Assembly (NCBI GenBank): GCA_025450555.1
Contig: JANWHF010000007.1
Coordinates: 1-26,609, forward strand
DNA from: Tepidisphaeraceae bacterium
Lineage (GTDB): Bacteria; Planctomycetota; Phycisphaerae; Tepidisphaerales; Tepidisphaeraceae
DNA length: 26,609 nucleotides
Reading direction: 5' to 3'
A program made the position numbers and the translations under genes. Below, one piece after another: positions 15,939 through 23,271 of the stretch. The notes under the pieces are model-generated. The model was given only the letters and a program-made list of their open reading frames with translations. It was not told where the DNA came from and ran no database searches. Numbering within the stretch: the stretch's first letter is position 1; the number at the start of each line of letters is the position of its first letter.

Positions 15939-17348
15939 ATGAAACGCAACGCGATGCGCGCTATCCCCTCGGTGGATGCGCTTCTCAAGGAATTGGACAA
16001 TACAACACTGCCGCGGGCGGCGCTGGTCGTATTGATTCGGCGAGAGCTCGCATCGGTTCGGACAGCGCGCGAGCCATTGACGCGCCAGCAGATTGCCGAG
16101 CGGATTAGTACATCGGTCGGAGCATTGTGTCGCGCAAGGATCGAGCCGGTCATCAACGCCACCGGCGTTCTCATTCACACCAATCTCGGTCGCTCTCCGC
16201 TCGGTTCCGAGGTCGTCAAAACCATCTCGGCAGTCGCCTCGAATTACAACAACCTCGAATATGACCTGACCGGCGGCCAGCGCGGAGGACGCGCCGCGTA
16301 TCTCGAGCACAACTTGGCCGTTCTCTGCGGCGCTGAGTCGGCGACCGTCGTCAACAACGGCGCGGCCGCTTTGGTCCTGATCCTCCGCCATTTCGTCACT
16401 CCCGCGCGGCCAAGGGTCATCATCTCGCGCGGTGAACTGATTCAAATCGGTGGCGGATTCCGCATCCCGGAAATCCTTGAAGCCGCCGGCGCAGAACTGT
16501 GCGAGGTCGGCACGACCAACAAGACGACGCTGATCGATTACAGCCGGGCCATTTCTAAACAGACGGCGATGGTCCTGAAGGTTCACCGCAGCAATTTCTT
16601 CATGTCCGGGTTCGTCGATTCGCCGGCGACTGAAGAGATCGCGGCTTTGGCGAAGAAAATGAAAATGCTGTTCGTGGAGGACCTTGGAAGCGGCGCAACC
16701 ATGCCAACCGAAGCATTTGCCGGCTTGGAGCATGAGCCTACGCCATCGGAGACATTGCGGCGCGGCGTCGATCTGGTCTGCTTCAGCGGAGATAAAATGC
16801 TCGGCGGGCCGCAGGCGGGAATCATCGCCGGCAAAAGGAAGATGATCGATCAGCTCAAGCGGAATCCCCTGTTTCGTGCACTGCGATGCGACAAGCTGAT
16901 TCTCGCGGGGCTTCAGGCGACGGTCGATCTTCATCTGGCGATGCAGTCCGATCCAACGCGCAGCGCTGACAGCGGTCTGCTGATCGTCGAGATGCTCAAG
17001 ACATCGACTGCCGCTTTGCGGCTTCGCGCCGAGGCAATCGTAGCAGCCCTCGCCGATCTCCCGCTCAGTGCGACCATCGGAAGCGGCCAGTCCCGCATGG
17101 GCGGCGGTGCCCTCCCGCGCTCTTCGATGGAATCCGTGACCGTTGATCTCAAACCGATAACACCGCTCGATGCTTTCGCGGCGCGGCTCCGGTCCGCGAG
17201 CCCGCCTGTAATCGGGTATGTCTCCGGCAACCGCTTCAAGCTGGACCTGCGAACCGTTTTCCCGCGGCAGGATGCTGAACTGATTGCCGCACTGCGGCGG
17301 GCGGCGGAGAAGTCACAGGCTGGAAGCCTGTGCCACGAAATTCCGTAG
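15939..17348 (+). CDS. selA: L-seryl-tRNA(Sec) selenium transferase SelA
   Basis: SelA is the PLP enzyme that converts seryl-tRNA(Sec) to selenocysteinyl-tRNA(Sec) with selenophosphate. The 469-aa length matches the ~460-aa family. Visible signatures are IPSVDALLKEL (N-terminal tRNA-binding domain), PVINATGVLIHTNLGRSPL, LEYDLTGGQRGGR, ISRGELIQIGGGFRIPEI, EVGTTNKT, LKVHRSNF, VEDLGSGA, and SGDKMLGGPQAG with the PLP lysine at residue 286. The ATG at 15939 gives the expected N-terminus; a GTG at 15891 and an ATG at 15954 are alternatives, and none has a good ribosome site. The last 12 codons (SQAGSLCHEIP and stop) lie inside a palindromic repeat, so the native C-terminus may have been altered by its insertion. 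selB follows 62 bases downstream. Confidence 0.96.
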   Translation: MKRNAMRAIPSVDALLKELDNTTLPRAALVVLIRRELASVRTAREPLTRQQIAERISTSVGALCRARIEPVINATGVLIHTNLGRSPLGSEVVKTISAVASNYNNLEYDLTGGQRGGRAAYLEHNLAVLCGAESATVVNNGAAALVLILRHFVTPARPRVIISRGELIQIGGGFRIPEILEAAGAELCEVGTTNKTTLIDYSRAISKQTAMVLKVHRSNFFMSGFVDSPATEEIAALAKKMKMLFVEDLGSGATMPTEAFAGLEHEPTPSETLRRGVDLVCFSGDKMLGGPQAGIIAGKRKMIDQLKRNPLFRALRCDKLILAGLQATVDLHLAMQSDPTRSADSGLLIVEMLKTSTAALRLRAEAIVAALADLPLSATIGSGQSRMGGGALPRSSMESVTVDLKPITPLDAFAARLRSASPPVIGYVSGNRFKLDLRTVFPRQDAELIAALRRAAEKSQAGSLCHEIP

Positions 17349-17368
17349 CACAGCCTTCCAGGCTGTGA
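17313..17368. repeat. Palindromic repeat family B, copy 1 (overlaps selA 3' end)
   Basis: The element has two arms, TCACAGGCTGGAAGCCTGTG (from 17313) and CACAGCCTTCCAGGCTGTGA (ending 17368). Each is itself nearly self-complementary, and the arms also pair with each other with about three mismatches. It covers the last 36 bases of selA and 20 bases of the selA-selB gap. A second copy lies at 24826-24883 with its arms in the opposite order. Confidence 0.88.
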
Positions 17369-17410
17369 GAAAATCAGAAGTTTTGCACGTGTCGATCGGC
17401 TCTCATTTTG

Positions 17411-19363
17411 ATGGATTCCAAACCGTTCATCCTCGCCACTGCCGGGCATGTCGATCATGGCAAAAGCGCGCTGGTGAAAGCCTTGACCGGCATCGATCCC
17501 GATCGGCTTCCCGAGGAAAAGAGCCGAGGCATCACCATCGATCTTGGATTCGCTCATACGACGCTGCCGGTTTCATCCAGCGACGGCGCCCAGACCATTC
17601 GTCTCGGAATTGTCGATGTGCCGGGTCACGAAGATTTCGTCAAAAACATGGTGGCGGGTGTGGGATCGGTCGATCTGGCCCTGCTTGTGGTGGCGGCTGA
17701 TGACGGATGGATGCCGCAGACTGAGGAGCACCTGCAAATTTTGCAGTATCTGGGCGTCGGGCGGGGCGTGGTTGCCCTCACCAAAGCCGACCTGGTCTCT
17801 GATGAACAAGCCTCACAAGAGCAGATTCGCTCGAAGCTGCGCGGAACAGCATTGGCCGACGCTCCAATCATCGCGACCTCCATTCCGCAAGGGCGCGGCA
17901 TCGAGGAACTGAAACTGGCGATTGTCCAGGCGTTGAAGGATGCGCAGCCTCGGCCGGACCTGGGAAAGCCAAGGCTCGCGGTCGATCGCGCTTTTACGAT
18001 CAAAGGTGCCGGTACGGTGGTCACGGGAACCCTGATTGGTGGTTCGCTCCAACGTGGCCAGCAAATTGTCGTTCAGCCAGCCGGCGTCACGTCGCGTATC
18101 CGTTCGATGCAGTCAGGCAACAGTGAGATCGCGCAGGTACTTCCCGGCATCCGGGTGGCGTTGAACCTTCCCGACCTGCATCCGCGCGATCAAGCTCTTG
18201 CTAGCTCCACGATTGGCCGCGGCGATGTGGTTACGATTGCCGGTCTTGGATCGCCATCCGATACGCTTGATGTGCTCCTGGAGCAAAGCGATCGCGCCAT
18301 TGAAGAGCGGCGAGCACACACCGTCACTAATGGAATGCCTGTTCGTCTCCATTTTGGCAGCGCAAGTGTGCCCGCGCGCCTCTGCTTGCAGCAGGGCGAG
18401 GAACTCGTGGCAGTTCAACCAGCCCTTGCGCAGCTTCGGCTGGAGTCGCCCGCTTATCTGTTTGCCGACGACCGGTTCATTCTGCGGGATTCAGCGGGCC
18501 GGCGCACCATCGCTGGCGGCCGGGTGCTCGATCCGCGTGCCCAGCGGCGAGGTTTTCGATCGGCTGCTCGACGGGCGAGCCTTGAACGGCTCTGCGCAGC
18601 CCGGGACCCGGCGTCGCGAATTCTGGCAATGCTCGCCGATCGACACCTTCTGCCGCGCGAGCAACTTTTGGCCCAGTCCAGCTTCACTGAGAAAAGCATC
18701 CAGGATGCCATCGCCCAACTTGCAGCGCAAAGTGAGATTATCGCCGGCCGCTCAAGCATCATCGAGACCGCCTGGTGGCACGCTCTCCTAAAGCGGGCTG
18801 CCGATGCCATCGACGCGGATCACGACGCCCATCCTGAGCGTACAGGCCTGCCTATGGCCGAGCTGCGATCAGTGATCACGGCACACATCCCACCTCATGT
18901 GGAGATATTCGATGATCTTCTTGCGTCATTGAAGAAAGACGGCTTCACCCAAACCGATGCTGCGATCGGCCGAGCCGCCCACCGCCCCGCCCTTCCGGCT
19001 CACCTTCACGCATCGGCTGACAAGATTCGCAACATTCTAAGCCAACAGGCGTTTGATCCCCCTTCGCGGAAACAGCTCACCCCCGATACCCGCGCATTCC
19101 AATCGCTCAAATTCCTCATCGGCACGGGCGAAGTCATCGAGATCGGCAATGATCTGGTTCTCCTCACATCGCATTATCACAAAGCCATTGAAATCATCGC
19201 CGGCCATTTGCGTCAACATGGCCCAAGCCAGGTGAGCGAGCTTCGCCAGGCGCTCAACACGAGCCGGCGGGTGATGGTTCCTCTACTTGAAAAGCTGGAT
19301 CAGCAGCGCGTGACGCTGCGCCAGGGTGATAAGCGAGTGCTTCATAATGCGGCGAGCAAGTGA
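17411..19363 (+). CDS. selB: Selenocysteine-specific elongation factor SelB
   Basis: SelB is a GTPase that carries selenocysteinyl-tRNA to UGA codons marked by a SECIS hairpin. The 650-aa protein has GHVDHGKS (residues 12-19), a RGITIDLGF switch I, DVPGHEDFVKNM (69-80) and TKAD (124-127). Domains 2 and 3 follow (FTIKGAGTVVTGTLIGGSL near 197). The C-terminal third contains winged-helix domains that bind SECIS RNA, ending with LNTSRRVMVPLLEKLDQQR and a GDKRVL segment typical of the last winged helix. It is downstream of selA on the same strand and probably co-transcribed, although a repeat hairpin lies in the gap. No Shine-Dalgarno site is visible before the ATG; a TTG one codon upstream is in frame. 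Confidence 0.96.
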   Translation: MDSKPFILATAGHVDHGKSALVKALTGIDPDRLPEEKSRGITIDLGFAHTTLPVSSSDGAQTIRLGIVDVPGHEDFVKNMVAGVGSVDLALLVVAADDGWMPQTEEHLQILQYLGVGRGVVALTKADLVSDEQASQEQIRSKLRGTALADAPIIATSIPQGRGIEELKLAIVQALKDAQPRPDLGKPRLAVDRAFTIKGAGTVVTGTLIGGSLQRGQQIVVQPAGVTSRIRSMQSGNSEIAQVLPGIRVALNLPDLHPRDQALASSTIGRGDVVTIAGLGSPSDTLDVLLEQSDRAIEERRAHTVTNGMPVRLHFGSASVPARLCLQQGEELVAVQPALAQLRLESPAYLFADDRFILRDSAGRRTIAGGRVLDPRAQRRGFRSAARRASLERLCAARDPASRILAMLADRHLLPREQLLAQSSFTEKSIQDAIAQLAAQSEIIAGRSSIIETAWWHALLKRAADAIDADHDAHPERTGLPMAELRSVITAHIPPHVEIFDDLLASLKKDGFTQTDAAIGRAAHRPALPAHLHASADKIRNILSQQAFDPPSRKQLTPDTRAFQSLKFLIGTGEVIEIGNDLVLLTSHYHKAIEIIAGHLRQHGPSQVSELRQALNTSRRVMVPLLEKLDQQRVTLRQGDKRVLHNAASK

Positions 19364-19424
19364 CCTCAGGCATGCAACACTTGCACTCATCGACCGGTAC
19401 CAAAAGCTGGATGGTCCTACAGAT

Positions 19425-19453
19425 GACGGGCGTCAAATCCCGTTATATTTTTT
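19425..19453 (+). terminator. Candidate intrinsic terminator after selB
   Basis: GACGGG (19425-19430) pairs with CCCGTT (19439-19444) around an eight-base loop and is followed by TATATTTTTT. The stem is short (five to six pairs) but the T-tract is clear. It lies about 60 bases after the selB stop. Confidence 0.5.
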
Positions 19454-19489
19454 AGATTGCTCATTCTGCATGGGTCCACTTAGAATCAG

Positions 19490-19523
19490 CCCTGCAGCCC
19501 AATTCCATTTTGGAACGGCAGGG
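19490..19523 (+). promoter_or_regulatory. Two-stem hairpin in the leader of the small Cys/His protein gene
   Basis: CCCTGC (19490-19495) pairs with GCAGGG (19518-19523). Inside this, TTCCA and TGGAA form a second perfect stem (about 19503-19515). The structure ends 43 bases before the start codon at 19567. There is no T-tract, so it is not an intrinsic terminator. It could be a leader element or an mRNA-stabilising hairpin. Confidence 0.35.
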
Positions 19524-19566
19524 ACATGAGAAAAGGGGCGAGGACACACTTTCTTGCGGAGGTTCT

Positions 19567-19938
19567 ATGCGACGGTTTTTGATCGCGGCAGCAGTGCTGT
19601 CGACGACGATGGCGTTCAGCCAGGTTTCGCGCGCTGCCGACAGCAGCGAGCAGGAAACGGTCAAGGGCGTTCTGATCGACAAGACCTGCGGCAACAAGCA
19701 GATGAAGAAGGAGGATCCCCAGGCCTCGGCAGCCGACCATGAAAAAGACTGCGCCCTTAAGTGCGGAAAGAAGGCCGGCTATGCCGTCATCAGCGGCAAG
19801 AAGCTGTGGGTTCTGGATGCCGACAGCAATAAGAAGGCCCAGGCCTTCCTCGAGAAGCATGACAGCACCAAGGTCACCGTGAAGGGCACCGAAAAGGGCG
19901 ACACCCTCACCATCGAATCGATCGAAGAGACGAAATAA
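19567..19938 (+). CDS. Small exported Cys/His protein, unknown function
   Basis: GGAGG five bases before the ATG at 19567 sets the start of a 123-aa protein. Residues 1-23 are a signal peptide ending SRA-A. The mature part has GVLIDKTCGNKQM (Cys41), ADHEKDCALKCGKK (His58, Cys62, Cys66), then beta strands GYAVISGKKLWVLD and KVTVKGTEKGDTLTIESI. The C-H-C-C pattern, followed by a small barrel-like domain, recalls short exported proteins common in Planctomycetota and Acidobacteria, but I cannot name a function. The cysteines may bind metal or form disulphides in the periplasm. A strong terminator follows, so it is probably a single-gene unit. Confidence 0.85.
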   Translation: MRRFLIAAAVLSTTMAFSQVSRAADSSEQETVKGVLIDKTCGNKQMKKEDPQASAADHEKDCALKCGKKAGYAVISGKKLWVLDADSNKKAQAFLEKHDSTKVTVKGTEKGDTLTIESIEETK

Positions 19939-19968
19939 GCTGGCTCTCTGAGCTGATGCAATGTGCAG

Positions 19969-20002
19969 AACCCTCCCCGCGAACGGGAGGGTTTTGTCTT
20001 TT
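19969..20002 (+). terminator. Intrinsic terminator of the small Cys/His protein gene
   Basis: A nine-base-pair perfect stem, AACCCTCCC (19969-19977) with GGGAGGGTT (19985-19993), has a seven-base loop and is followed by TTGTCTTTT. It is placed 31 bases after the stop codon at 19938. It is the clearest Rho-independent terminator in the window. Confidence 0.88.
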
Positions 20003-20010
20003 ATTAGAAG

Positions 20011-20481
20011 TTATTGGGTCACGGGAACCGAAGGATTCACCGTGGTTGTAGGCGGTGTCGCCTCCTGTGAAATTGAAACAAACCCTGGCTTCCACTGAAC
20101 GTTTGGCCCGCTGGCGCGTGCCGGCGTCTGCCAGCGCACGAAGTAAACTCCATCGCGCAACTGCCCTGCCGCGTCCCGATACTGCACCGGCCCCTGGGCC
20201 GTCAGATCGGTGCCGGTTTCCGGGGAATAAAGCGCTTCAATCGTCGGCTGCGTAGCGGGGAATACCACGCTGTCTGGGTTGTCAATCAAAATTGCGCGCA
20301 CCCGCTTTTGAAAATTGGCCTGGACAAACTGAGTCCATGCCGGGTCCACTTCCAGCACGACCTTATGGTCGGCCGGCGCAGCAGGCTGCCGCGATTGTTT
20401 GGCGGTACTTGGCGCAGCGTTGTGATTCGATCCGCAGCCGACCATCAAAGCCATTGCGATCAATAAGCTGAAGCTTCGCAT
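20011..20481 (-). CDS. Lipoprotein, unknown function
   Basis: This 156-aa product begins MRSFSLLIAMALMVGCG, a lipoprotein signal with the lipidated cysteine at residue 16. A Ala/Pro/Gln linker follows, then a compact domain (VVLEVDPAWTQFVQANFQKR, then AILIDNPDSVVFP and DGVYFVRWQTP). I do not recognise the family. The frame stays open far upstream, to 23265, but that extension is antisense to the DUF1592 gene and is an artefact. The lipobox fixes the real start, though no good ribosome site precedes it. The gene is convergent with the small Cys/His protein and separated from it by the terminator. Confidence 0.72.
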   Translation of the reverse strand: MRSFSLLIAMALMVGCGSNHNAAPSTAKQSRQPAAPADHKVVLEVDPAWTQFVQANFQKRVRAILIDNPDSVVFPATQPTIEALYSPETGTDLTAQGPVQYRDAAGQLRDGVYFVRWQTPARASGPNVQWKPGFVSISQEATPPTTTVNPSVPVTQ

Positions 20482-20796
20482 GCGCCGAAAGATGCCAGCA
20501 AGGGCATGTTGAGGCAAGTGCCACAGGCAATTCGGAGCGGTCGGCTCCATCCGCTGGCTATAAAAAAGTTGCGGTTTTCTATTGTCAATTGGCCGATGTT
20601 CGGTTGTAATGATTCGCGTGCTGGACGGGGAATGACCTTCCCTCCACTTCAAGGTCCGGCAATTGAACGTCTGAAGATTTCCTGGTCCGCTCGCCACGTT
20701 CCGATGATTGCACGTCCGGCGATGGATCGGCCGCGCGAGCGGCAAGCGGGTGTCGTACATATCGAATGGAACTGTCACATCGACGAGGGCTCGACG
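20482..20796. other. Divergent intergenic region without recognised features
   Basis: The region lies between the outward-facing lipoprotein gene and the 65-aa gene. It contains an A-rich patch near 20565 (CTATAAAAAAGTTGCGG), but I cannot assign a promoter pair. No repeat or RNA gene is seen. Confidence 0.4.
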
Positions 20797-20994
20797 ATGA
20801 AACGGTATCAACTCTACGTCCACGTGGACGGCTTCTGGGAACTGCTGCGCGGCATCGATGCCGACAGCCATATTACGGCTTTCCAAGCCGCGATGGCCTT
20901 GCTGGATGAACGGCATGCAAATTTGCCGATTCGGCTCGAGCAGGATTGCGAGGCTCCGCAAGTCCTTCCCTTGGTTGACTATGCGCTGGCCTGA
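20797..20994 (+). CDS. 65-aa protein, unknown function
   Basis: GAGGG eight bases before the ATG at 20797 supports this start rather than the earlier in-frame ATG at 20506. The protein reads MKRYQLYVHVDGFWELLRG, then ADSHITAFQAAMALLDERH and ANLPIRLEQDCEAPQ. This suggests two beta strands and a helix, a small alpha/beta fold with no signal peptide or membrane segment. I do not recognise a family. The DUF3309 gene follows on the same strand 111 bases later. Confidence 0.6.
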   Translation: MKRYQLYVHVDGFWELLRGIDADSHITAFQAAMALLDERHANLPIRLEQDCEAPQVLPLVDYALA

Positions 20995-21105
20995 TTGAGG
21001 CCGGAACAACTGAGTATCACGGGCTGACCATCGCGCTCCGATGGTTTGCTGAGCTTGTTTGGCCTGACGTTTGCACAGCTTGGTTGACGCAAACAAAGGT
21101 GAAAC

Positions 21106-21270
21106 ATGAACAGCACCGCGCGCATTGTCCTGATCGTGATCCTGGTGATTCTGCTGCTGGGACTCTTGCCGGCTTGGCCTTATAGCGCGGGCTGGGGATA
21201 TTACCCCAGCGGCGGCATCGGGCTGCTTCTGCTGATCATCATCATTCTGCTGGTGCTGGGCAGGATTTAG
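21106..21270 (+). CDS. DUF3309 family small membrane protein
   Basis: This 54-aa protein reads MNSTARIVLIVILVILLLG, then LLPAWPYSAGWGYYPSGG, then a second hydrophobic helix ending LVLGRI. Two membrane helices joined by a WPYS.GWGY.PSGG loop is the DUF3309 signature. The function is unknown; homologues are frequent in soil bacteria and often lie near stress genes. AAAGGTG lies just upstream of the ATG. An imperfect stem (GTTTGC 21069-21074 with GCAAAC 21089-21094) ends immediately before this ribosome site and might affect its access. Confidence 0.9.
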   Translation: MNSTARIVLIVILVILLLGLLPAWPYSAGWGYYPSGGIGLLLLIIIILLVLGRI

Positions 21271-21360
21271 AGCCATAGATTCAGGTTTCGCCCCCTCATG
21301 CTGTTTTTGTGCGGGTAATCGTTTCAACTCCAGATGGGTGTTGGCGATAGATACCTGTAG

Positions 21361-23271
21361 ATGGGGCGTTTCCGGACATCTCCGCCGTTGATACTGGCCG
21401 GGCTGCTGCTCGGCCTTTTGCTTCTGGTTCAGCCCGTTTTGGGCGCACCGACCACTCCCGCCCCCGATGAGTTTCAACAGCAGGTCAAGCCCGTACTGCG
21501 ACAATTCTGCTACCGCTGCCATGGCGGCGAGAAGACCAAGGGTGACGTCAATCTCACCAAGTTCGAAAGCGGGCAGTCCGTCGAGAGAGACCCAAAGCTC
21601 TGGCGGACGGTCATGGAGAAGCTCCGCGAGCGCGACATGCCGCCCGATGGCAAGCCGCAGCCTTCGGAGATCGAACGCCAGCACATCGTCAACTGGGTCC
21701 ATACCACCCTCAGCACGATGCAGGTGAAGGTGAAGAACCCGGGCCGGGTGACGATCCATCGCCTGAATCGGGCCGAGTACAACAACACCATCCGCGATCT
21801 GCTCGGCGTCGATTCCCATCCGGCCGATCTGTTCCCCGTCGATGGCGCCGGCGGCGAGGGATTCGATAACGATGCCGATACGCTCTTCATCCCCACGATC
21901 CTGATGGAGGATTACCTCAAGGCGGCGGCTGATGTATTGAAGCAGGCGCGCCCCGATCGCTTCATCAAGATCAAGCCCGGCGATTCGGTCACCAAAGAGG
22001 AGGCCGCGCGAAAGGACATTGCCGCCTTGGCGACCCGCGCCTTCCGTCGGCCCGTCGATGATCTGGAAGTGGATCCGTTCGTCCGGCTCTTTGACCATGC
22101 CGACCATGAAGGTAAATCCTTTGAAGATTCGATGCGGTTTGCGCTGAAGGGCGTGCTCGTTTCGCCACGGTTTCTGTTCCGCCTCGAGCGGGATCGCGAC
22201 ACCAATCAGGCCTATCGCATCGATGACTTCGAACTCGCCAGCCGACTGTCCTATTTCCTCTGGTCTTCGATGCCAGATGATGAGCTCTTTGCCGCGGCCA
22301 AGGCCGGTGATCTGCATGAGCCGGCGGTGCTGGAAAAGCAGATCCGCCGAATGCTCAAAGATCCCAAGGCCAAAGCCATCGGCGAGCAGTTTGGCACAGA
22401 ATGGCTGCAGATTCGCGAGCTCAAATCGACGGTGCAACCCGATCGGCGTCGCTATCCGCAATACACGCCCGCCGTGCGCGATGCGATGTATGACGAGGCG
22501 GTGGACTTCGTCAATTCGGTCTTCGCCGAGGACAGGAGCCTGCTGACGCTGCTCGATGCCGACTACACCTTCGTCAATCGAGACCTGGCCCGCATCTATG
22601 GCATCGATGGAATTAAGGGGCAGGACATGCAGCGCGTCGAGCTGACCAGCGGGAAACGCGGCGGCGTGCTGTCGATGGGCGCCGTGCTCACCGTCACCAG
22701 CTATCCGCTGCGAACCAGTCCGGTCCTCCGCGGCAAATGGGTGCTCGAAGCGATCCTGGGCGCGCCCCCCGCTCCCCCGCCGCCGGATGCGGGCAAGCTG
22801 CCGGCCGACGATCGCAACAACACCGGCCTGACGCTCCGCCAGACACTCGAGAAGCACCGAGCCAATCCGCAATGCGCTTCGTGTCATAATCGCATGGATC
22901 CCCTTGGATTCGGGCTGGAGAATTTCGACGCCATCGGCCGATGGCGCGATACGCAGGCGGGCGAGCCGGTCGATGCCAAGGGCGTGCTGCTTTCGGGCGA
23001 AACCTTCTCGGGCCCGTCGGAGCTGAAAAAAGTGCTGATGACTGGTCATAAGGATGAATTCATCCGGAGTATCACTGAAAAAATGCTGGCCTACGCGTTG
23101 GGACGCGGTTTGGAGTATTACGATCAGCCGACCATCGATTCGATCGTCCGGGCCGTCGAGCAGGACGATTGCAAGAGCAGCAGGCTCGTTTTGGAAATCG
23201 CAAAGAGCTATCCTTTTGAGTATCGCCAGGCCCAGTTGCCGGCCCGGCAGGAAGCGAGTGCACAACCATGA
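21361..23271 (+). CDS. DUF1592 family exported cytochrome c-like protein
   Basis: This 636-aa protein has a signal peptide (residues 1-28, ILAGLLLGLLLLVQPVLG). A cytochrome c-type heme site follows at CYRCH (50-54), with a PPDGKPQPSEIERQHIVNWV tail. Then come DUF1587 (HRLNRAEYNNTIRDLLG near 136), DUF1595/DUF1592 (ATRAFRRPVDDLEVDPFVRLF, LASRLSYFLWSSMPDDELF), DUF1588 (GGVLSMGAVLTVTSYPLRTS, with a second CASCH at 505-509) and DUF1585 at the end (EKMLAYALGRGLEYYD). This domain string is characteristic of Planctomycetota and Verrucomicrobiota. It is probably a periplasmic redox protein, but its substrate is not known. Its stop overlaps the start of the DUF1552 gene (ATGA), so the two are translationally coupled. 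No clear ribosome site precedes 21361. Confidence 0.93.
   Translation: MGRFRTSPPLILAGLLLGLLLLVQPVLGAPTTPAPDEFQQQVKPVLRQFCYRCHGGEKTKGDVNLTKFESGQSVERDPKLWRTVMEKLRERDMPPDGKPQPSEIERQHIVNWVHTTLSTMQVKVKNPGRVTIHRLNRAEYNNTIRDLLGVDSHPADLFPVDGAGGEGFDNDADTLFIPTILMEDYLKAAADVLKQARPDRFIKIKPGDSVTKEEAARKDIAALATRAFRRPVDDLEVDPFVRLFDHADHEGKSFEDSMRFALKGVLVSPRFLFRLERDRDTNQAYRIDDFELASRLSYFLWSSMPDDELFAAAKAGDLHEPAVLEKQIRRMLKDPKAKAIGEQFGTEWLQIRELKSTVQPDRRRYPQYTPAVRDAMYDEAVDFVNSVFAEDRSLLTLLDADYTFVNRDLARIYGIDGIKGQDMQRVELTSGKRGGVLSMGAVLTVTSYPLRTSPVLRGKWVLEAILGAPPAPPPPDAGKLPADDRNNTGLTLRQTLEKHRANPQCASCHNRMDPLGFGLENFDAIGRWRDTQAGEPVDAKGVLLSGETFSGPSELKKVLMTGHKDEFIRSITEKMLAYALGRGLEYYDQPTIDSIVRAVEQDDCKSSRLVLEIAKSYPFEYRQAQLPARQEASAQP

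Noticed and set aside
20482..23265. Very long minus-strand open frame continuous with the lipoprotein gene
   Set aside because: It is antisense to the well-supported DUF1592 gene and has a His/Arg/Gln-rich composition typical of antisense high-GC frames; only the part from the lipobox start at 20481 is credible.
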